Below are positions 15,085 through 19,575 of a stretch of 19,575 nt of DNA, piece after piece. The notes below the pieces were generated by a model that saw only the letters and a program-made list of their open reading frames with translations, was not told the origin of the DNA and searched no databases. Source of the stretch: JAIYDQ01 sp031411055. GTDB taxonomy: Bacteria > Planctomycetota > Planctomycetia > Pirellulales > Pirellulaceae. The stretch spans positions 1-19,575 of the forward strand of contig JANOAI010000226.1 in assembly GCA_031411055.1 (NCBI GenBank). Direction: 5' to 3'. Within the stretch, counting starts at the first letter, position 1; every line of letters begins with the position of its first letter. The translations under genes and the position numbers were made by a program.

Positions 15085-17079
15085 TCAGTTCGAAGCTTGA
15101 CTGAGGGCTTTTTTGCCTGCTTCGAGGGTCCGAATAATTGCGTCTACATCATAGACACTTCCACCCCATGCGCCACCACCGATTTGTTGCAACGCAGCCC
15201 ATAAACGTGTGTCGTCCGGTAGTCTTGGATCGGGTTTGAGTCCGGGATGAATTGGGCGAGCGGCTAAAACTTTTGCCCCTTCCGTCGGCGAGATACGATT
15301 GTCTTTGTTGCCGACAAAGTTCACTTTCCCAGTCAGCGAAACACGATCGATTTCAATCTCAATCCAATCGTCGTCTTGGACTTTGCCGATCGGACCACCG
15401 GCAAGCGCTTCGGGACCAACATGGCCAATGCAAGCGCCGGTGCTCACGCCGGAGAATCTCGCGTCGGTGACGAGTGCGACTTCTTTACCCCATTTGAGAT
15501 GTTTAAGCGCGCTCGTCACTTGGTAGGTTTCTTCCATCCCTGAACCAAGTGGTCCGCGTCCAAGCAACACAATCACGTCGCCGGCTTGAATCGGTCGAGC
15601 GGATTGTCCTTTGATCGCCAAGATTGCATCATGCTCGCTGGAGAATACCCGCGCCGGGCCAGACTTGCGATAGACACCATCCAAACCAATCACGCTCGGA
15701 TCGATCGCGGTGGCTTTGATGACCGATCGTTCGGGACAGAGATTTCCTTCGGGAAAACAGACCGTGCTCGTCATGCCAGACGCTTTTGCCTTGGCAGGTG
15801 GCAAGATGACGTCATCAGCGTCGACGCCATCGCGTTCTTTAAGCCAATTTCGCAAGTACTCGCGGCGCGGTGATCGATGCCAAGCGTCGAGTATCTCATG
15901 CCACGTCTTACCAGTAATTGTCTTAGCCTCACACCGAGCGATCCCCATCTCGCGCAAATGCCACATGATCTCAGGCACTCCACCCGCCAGGAATAAACGA
16001 AGGGTTGGATGATATTGCGGTCCGTTGGGCAAGCAATCGACAAAACGACTCACTTTGTGATTCAGTTCAATCCACTTTTCGACGGTTGGACGAGGGATGC
16101 CGGCCGCGAATGCGATCGCAGGGACGTGCAAGAGCAAATTGGTGGAACCGCCGCAAGCCGCATGCACAGCAATCGCATTATGAAATGAGTCTTCGGTAAG
16201 GACATCTTTTAAGTTTTGTTTGCGCTCATACTGATCCCATAAGACCCTTGCGCTCTGTCGAGCCATCTCTAACCAAATGGGCTGTCCACTCGGAGCCAAT
16301 GCGGCATGCGGCACCGTCATTCCAAGTGCTTCCGCGATGACTTGGCTTGTAGCCGCGGTTCCCAAAAATTGGCATCCGCCCCCTGGCGACCCACAGGCTC
16401 GGCAGCCCGCATCGGAGGCTTCTTCGAGCGAAATCTCACCATGCGTAAATCGTGCACCGATGGTTTGAACTTTGCCAAGGTCCTCCGTGTTACGAGCTGG
16501 CAATGTGACTCCGCCGGGAACAACTACACTTGGCAGATCCGAAACACCGGCCAGCGCAAGCATCATCGCCGGCAGACCTTTGTCGCACGTTGCAACGCCC
16601 AACACTCCGCGGCGGGTGGGTAGAGAACGAATCAAACGACGAAAGACGATGGCGGCATCGTTGCGATAGGGGAGCGAATCAAACATCCCGACGGTCCCTT
16701 GAGTTCGTCCGTCGCACGGGTCGCTTACGAACGCAGCAAAGGGGACGCCGCCCGCTTGTTCAATCCACTCGGCGGCGGCTCGAACCATGAGCCCAACTTC
16801 CCAGTGCCCCGTGTGGTAGCCAAGGGCGATCGGGCGTCCGTCTTCACCTCGCAGTCCTCCTTGTGTACTCAAGAGCAAAAATTGCGGGCCGAGCATCTTC
16901 TTGAGGTCCCAGCCCATGCCGGCATTTTGGGTCCAGCCGAAAAGATCGCCACTCGACCAGTTTCGCAGCATTTCATCGGTCAATGGGAGACTTCCTGAAG
17001 GTCCTTCGCCGGATGTCTGGACGTCCCATGAGGCCGTTCGAGAATCGAACCAATCTTGTAACTTAAATGCGTTTGCCAT
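15085..17079 (-). CDS. yjhG: YjhG/YagF-type D-xylonate dehydratase (IlvD/Edd family)
   Basis: A 664-residue dehydratase, close to the roughly 655 residues of E. coli YjhG, which converts D-xylonate to 2-keto-3-deoxy-D-xylonate. Iron-sulfur and metal ligands expected for IlvD/Edd enzymes are visible: C122 in SDPCDGRTQG, C165 with D166-K167 in TCDKGLPA, and C236 in GGGCQFLGTA. Other close YjhG matches are GDLFGWTQNAGMGW, MFDSLPYRNDA, HAACGGSTNLLLH, the catalytic-serine segment TDARFSGVSTGACIGH and LPDDTRLWA. The YjhG branch is separated from true IlvD by these long matches and by length. It probably works on pentonates in the cytoplasm in a non-phosphorylative route, with the following oxidoreductase. 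No ribosome site stands out before the ATG. The plus-strand secreted-protein gene starts 92 bases away, so the gap holds divergent promoters. Related aldonates are possible substrates. Confidence 0.9.
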   Translation of the reverse strand: MANAFKLQDWFDSRTASWDVQTSGEGPSGSLPLTDEMLRNWSSGDLFGWTQNAGMGWDLKKMLGPQFLLLSTQGGLRGEDGRPIALGYHTGHWEVGLMVRAAAEWIEQAGGVPFAAFVSDPCDGRTQGTVGMFDSLPYRNDAAIVFRRLIRSLPTRRGVLGVATCDKGLPAMMLALAGVSDLPSVVVPGGVTLPARNTEDLGKVQTIGARFTHGEISLEEASDAGCRACGSPGGGCQFLGTAATSQVIAEALGMTVPHAALAPSGQPIWLEMARQSARVLWDQYERKQNLKDVLTEDSFHNAIAVHAACGGSTNLLLHVPAIAFAAGIPRPTVEKWIELNHKVSRFVDCLPNGPQYHPTLRLFLAGGVPEIMWHLREMGIARCEAKTITGKTWHEILDAWHRSPRREYLRNWLKERDGVDADDVILPPAKAKASGMTSTVCFPEGNLCPERSVIKATAIDPSVIGLDGVYRKSGPARVFSSEHDAILAIKGQSARPIQAGDVIVLLGRGPLGSGMEETYQVTSALKHLKWGKEVALVTDARFSGVSTGACIGHVGPEALAGGPIGKVQDDDWIEIEIDRVSLTGKVNFVGNKDNRISPTEGAKVLAARPIHPGLKPDPRLPDDTRLWAALQQIGGGAWGGSVYDVDAIIRTLEAGKKALSQASN

Positions 17080-17171
17080 GGTCTATCTGTATTTTGAGTC
17101 GATGCGGAAGGTGGTATCTTACTCGAAGCGAAGGTTTGCTCTACGCCGCTCCTTTGAAAGAAGCCGACATC

Positions 17172-17738
17172 ATGCTGCGAACGCGATTTGGACTGTGTCT
17201 TATGCTATGCCTTGGAACGGCTGCATTTTGTATCGAATACGGTCGTTTTGCTTCGGCTGAACCCGAATCCAAGGAGGTGAAATCGTCCGAGTTCCAGGTC
17301 GCGAATCCCGTTAGCGAAAAGCCGAGCGACCCTAAGCCTGATTCCTTACCCGGCGTAACGATCCCGACCAACGATCCACTCTTTCAAGCAATACTTCAGG
17401 AGCTCAAGGGAGGAGACGAAGCGGGCAACCATCGATTGGCGAGTCCAAATGACAATGGGATGCCGGAAGCAGAGCGGATGAAATCGAAAGTCGTCGCACC
17501 GGAGACGTCATTGTGTTCCCAAGACTGGCTAGCCATTGAATTGATGTTGAAGTCAGCCCGGCTTCTCGCGTCGGAATCCGAGAAGCGATCATCGTGGAAT
17601 CAAAGCGAAGCCGCACAATCGCGATCAGAAGTGGCTGCCGTACTTCGCAAGGCCGTCTTAGAGCTGATTGAAAGTAGCCGACCAACACGTTCGAAAGAAG
17701 GAGTTTTGATACCTTCGCTGCCCCGGCCTGTCCCTTAA
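17172..17738 (+). CDS. Small secreted protein of unknown function
   Basis: The only confident plus-strand gene. It encodes 188 residues starting MLRTRFGLCLMLCLGTAAFC, a clear signal peptide probably cut near FASA. The mature part is hydrophilic: a Ser/Pro/Lys-rich linker (about 35-60), then a segment with PTNDPLFQAILQEL, and a helical C-terminal third (QDWLAIELMLKSARLLASES). No known domain was recognised. The frame is open further upstream to 17067, but that would place the signal peptide internally and run into the dehydratase coding region, so the ATG at 17172 is used. Only a weak purine-rich AAAGAAG precedes it. The tandem repeat array lies just beyond its stop. It could be a planctomycete-specific envelope protein. 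Confidence 0.65.
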   Translation: MLRTRFGLCLMLCLGTAAFCIEYGRFASAEPESKEVKSSEFQVANPVSEKPSDPKPDSLPGVTIPTNDPLFQAILQELKGGDEAGNHRLASPNDNGMPEAERMKSKVVAPETSLCSQDWLAIELMLKSARLLASESEKRSSWNQSEAAQSRSEVAAVLRKAVLELIESSRPTRSKEGVLIPSLPRPVP

Positions 17739-17835
17739 ATCAACGTGCGCGATTGCGAAACGTTGGTTGGAACTGGAGATCCGATTGATTTTGTTGCTTC
17801 TTCCCGCGTGCGCATTGGTCTCTCTAGAGCTTTCC

Positions 17836-18079
17836 CCATTCCAACCTTCGCCCTCCCCTCGCTGCGCTCGACCCTCCCGCAAGCGGGAGGGTGAAGATGT
17901 GTCGAGACCAATGTCGCAAGCGGGAGGGTGAAGATGCGGAGAGACCAATGCCCGCAAGCGGGAGGGTGAAGATGTGTCGAGACCAATGCCCGCAAGCGGG
18001 AGGGTGAAGATGTGTCGAGACCAAATGTCGCAAGCGGGAGGGTGAAGATGTGTCGAGACCAATGCCCGGTTCGGGAGAA
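17836..18079. repeat. Tandem palindromic repeat array, copy B
   Basis: The first 78 bases match the element at 952-1029. After the perfect hairpin at 17872-17891 (CCCTCCCGC, AA, GCGGGAGGG), the unit CGCAAGCGGGAGGGTGAAG plus GAGACCAATG is repeated. Units start at 17878, 17915, 17953, 17991 and 18029, with spacings of 37, 38, 38 and 38. A worn sixth copy starts near 18067. Units vary at a few bases only (for example ATGTGTCGAG versus ATGCGGAGAG, and CCAAATGTC with an extra A). The array fills most of the gene-free stretch 17739-18132. Frames that cross it read as repeated peptides and are not genes. Confidence 0.9.
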
Positions 18080-18132
18080 CGACGGGAGGAAGGTTGTTTG
18101 GAAATGGGTGAGAATCGAGAAGGAAGCGTGAC

Positions 18133-19314
18133 TTACGCAGCCGATCGGCGTTTGGGTTTTTGATCCGACTTGAGCCAATTGCGTATCTTATCGAGTTCGG
18201 TCGACCACGACTTCGCAAGTCGTTTCTTGCAAAAGTGATGGAACATGCCGTCGATCGTCTCCGAGAGCATGCGGACGGCTTCGATGCGCGACTCAAAAAT
18301 GACGCGTCCTTCCGCTTGGTCATCCTTGGGGATTTTGGCTCCACTGACACCAAAGGTCTCGGCTTGGAGAACAAATTCGAACTGCTGTCCAAATCGATTC
18401 ACAATCATTCCCGACTTACGAGGGATTTTTCCTGATCGGATCGCGTGTCCAGCTTCGGAGAGTTGGACGGGGCTTTCGGAAGTGATCGTCTCTTTTCCAA
18501 AGGCGCCGAATGGGCATTCAAGGCTTAAAGTCTTGGCGAGCATGGCCGTTATTTCCGAGCCATCTTCGAGCTTGAGGGTATCGGACTCGTTCTCCAAATA
18601 CCACCACAACCACATCAGAAACTCATTGCCGAGAAAATCATAGTTTGCCGCGTCGGAGTTCAACCATGCATATTCGGAGCCTTCCTGGTCTGGATGGAAG
18701 GCTGCTGGACTTGAGCTTTCCAATAATGATCGAGCCTTGGATTGATCGGCCCAGGCACCCGCAATGGTTCCGGCCGCCAATCTCTCGAGCTCGACTTCAA
18801 ACGATTTCGCAAGTAGGTCTGCACAATGCCCGATGGCCGACGCGCTGGAACCGCCAAAATAGAAGGTTTGGTTGCTGAAGTCCCAGAGTATCGGGAACTG
18901 TTGCATCCGATGGTATTTACCGGTGCTGGCTTCATGGGCGCAACGCTGTTCGACGGCTTCTTTTGCTTCTGTTCGTTGAGCCTTCGTTGGTCGCCCGGTA
19001 CGGCTTTCGGCGGTTGCAGCAGTGAGTTCCATTTGCAGCCAAGCCTTTTTCATGGCCGACGGGACTTGGTTGGTGTCGATTCGAATCGCGCAGTGGAGCG
19101 AATCGCCGATCACGTTTTTCTCAAAGTCAAATTCGGTATCAAGGAGATGTGAACCGGCTAAAAAGCCTACGTGAATGTTGTCTTCGGATGAGGTTTGGAA
19201 TTTTCCTATCGCGTTCTTTTGAAGTATCTCGAGTTGGGCTTCGCCGAACGTTTTAGGAACTTTACCGGTTACGCGAAATCTTTCGAACGTGACGCTTCCA
19301 GAAAGGAAAGCCAT
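18133..19314 (-). CDS. rdgC: RdgC-like nucleoid/recombination-associated protein
   Basis: A 393-residue protein tentatively assigned to the RdgC family, whose E. coli member is a ring-shaped DNA-binding protein that limits RecA action. Matching features are the opening strand-rich segment MAFLSGSVTFERFRV and the central GRPTKAQRTEAKEAVEQR (from residue 107), which parallels the GRKQMKELKE region of E. coli RdgC. The following ILWDFSNQTFYFGGSSASA resembles the VWIDPVNGWLVVD region. It is about 90 residues longer than E. coli RdgC, mainly in the C-terminal half, and ends in a very basic tail (KSDQKPKRRSAA) that could bind DNA. The start is firm: AGGAG five bases before the ATG. No neighbour suggests a pathway. 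The assignment is by eye and needs a profile search; a planctomycete-specific relative is possible. Confidence 0.6.
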   Translation of the reverse strand: MAFLSGSVTFERFRVTGKVPKTFGEAQLEILQKNAIGKFQTSSEDNIHVGFLAGSHLLDTEFDFEKNVIGDSLHCAIRIDTNQVPSAMKKAWLQMELTAATAESRTGRPTKAQRTEAKEAVEQRCAHEASTGKYHRMQQFPILWDFSNQTFYFGGSSASAIGHCADLLAKSFEVELERLAAGTIAGAWADQSKARSLLESSSPAAFHPDQEGSEYAWLNSDAANYDFLGNEFLMWLWWYLENESDTLKLEDGSEITAMLAKTLSLECPFGAFGKETITSESPVQLSEAGHAIRSGKIPRKSGMIVNRFGQQFEFVLQAETFGVSGAKIPKDDQAEGRVIFESRIEAVRMLSETIDGMFHHFCKKRLAKSWSTELDKIRNWLKSDQKPKRRSAA

Positions 19315-19319
19315 AATTG

Positions 19320-19324
19320 CTCCT
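19320..19324 (-). promoter_or_regulatory. Shine-Dalgarno site AGGAG
   Basis: AGGAG lies five bases before the ATG at 19314 and fixes the start of the RdgC-like gene. Confidence 0.8.
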
Positions 19325-19485
19325 GCATGTTGCGCCGACGCTGGGCGACAGAGAGTGAATAGAATTGAAAATTCCCGTGATCCCCCTCTTTCGTCCGATC
19401 ACAGCAGAATGCTTGCTAAACTTTTTGATCCCCTGAAGACTCTACGCAACCTGAACGATAGGAAAATGCGAACACGATCGCTAAA

Positions 19486-19512
19486 ACAGTGTCGCCGTTC
19501 TCTCCGAGAACG
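19486..19512. repeat. ACAGTGTCGCCGTTCT repeat, copy 2, with hairpin
   Basis: It matches the reverse complement of 13898-13920 at 22 of 23 bases. Here the sequence completes a perfect seven-pair hairpin at 19496-19512 (CGTTCTC, loop TCC, GAGAACG). The layout GTCGCC-stem-TCC-stem is the same as in the hairpin repeat at 3564. It lies upstream of the RdgC-like gene; nothing else was recognised in 19325-19575. Confidence 0.7.
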
Positions 19513-19575
19513 ATGCGCGACTCGCCGTAAACGCTCCTATTGCATCTAACGTTCATCGGGCGATCAGGTTGCAAG

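Noticed and set aside
15085..17079. Classical IlvD dihydroxy-acid dehydratase of branched amino acid synthesis
   Set aside because: Too long by about 100 residues, and segments such as GDLFGWTQNAGMGW and MFDSLPYRNDA match the YjhG/YagF branch.
17094..17122. Possible promoter TTGAGT / TCTTAC for the secreted-protein gene
   Set aside because: The second hexamer is a poor match to TATAAT, so this was not listed as a feature.
17836..18079. CRISPR array
   Set aside because: Units are directly adjacent with no variable spacers, and no cas gene is near.
17658..18392. Minus-strand open frames over the repeat array with repeated peptides
   Set aside because: The peptides simply translate the 38-bp units in several frames and also overlap the RdgC-like gene; the same happens at the copy near 964-1194.

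Overview
The window looks like a piece of a planctomycete chromosome, probably Pirellulaceae-like. This is inferred from the mid-range GC content, the mix of protein families, patchy use of Shine-Dalgarno sites and the short GC-rich palindromic repeats scattered through the intergenic DNA. No rRNA or tRNA gene, CRISPR array, transposase or phage gene was seen. Every confident gene but one reads on the minus strand, so gene order is described below from high to low coordinates.

Right end (17739-19575): an RdgC-like nucleoid or recombination protein with a good ribosome binding site (18133-19314). Below it lies a gene-free stretch holding a tandem array of roughly 38-bp palindromic units (17836-18079). 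The only plus-strand gene, a small secreted protein (17172-17738), comes next.

Sugar-acid and nucleoside block (12021-17079): a YjhG/YagF-type D-xylonate dehydratase and a Gfo/Idh/MocA oxidoreductase form a likely operon. A gap with an inverted-repeat element follows. Then come a nucleoside hydrolase and an overlapping SAM-dependent methyltransferase that ends in a clear intrinsic terminator.

Membrane-linked AAA+ block (2749-11793): four co-directional genes. They encode a YqiJ-like OB-fold membrane protein, a flotillin (YqiK type) that overlaps it, a 1759-residue AAA+ protein of the family annotated as 'DNA repair ATPase' (DUF3686-like), and a small protein with a CorA-like two-helix C-terminus. 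This is the most interesting system in the window. It looks like a membrane microdomain scaffold coupled to a giant coiled-coil AAA+ machine.

Left end (1-2501): a secreted thioredoxin-fold protein with a CxxS instead of a CxxC motif, a palindromic repeat element related to the one at 17.8 kb, an OmpR/PhoB-type response regulator, and the first 27 codons of a membrane protein that overlaps it by 4 bp and is probably its sensor kinase.

At least two families of short hairpin repeats occupy the intergenic gaps. Where the stem sequence differs between copies, base pairing is mostly kept.
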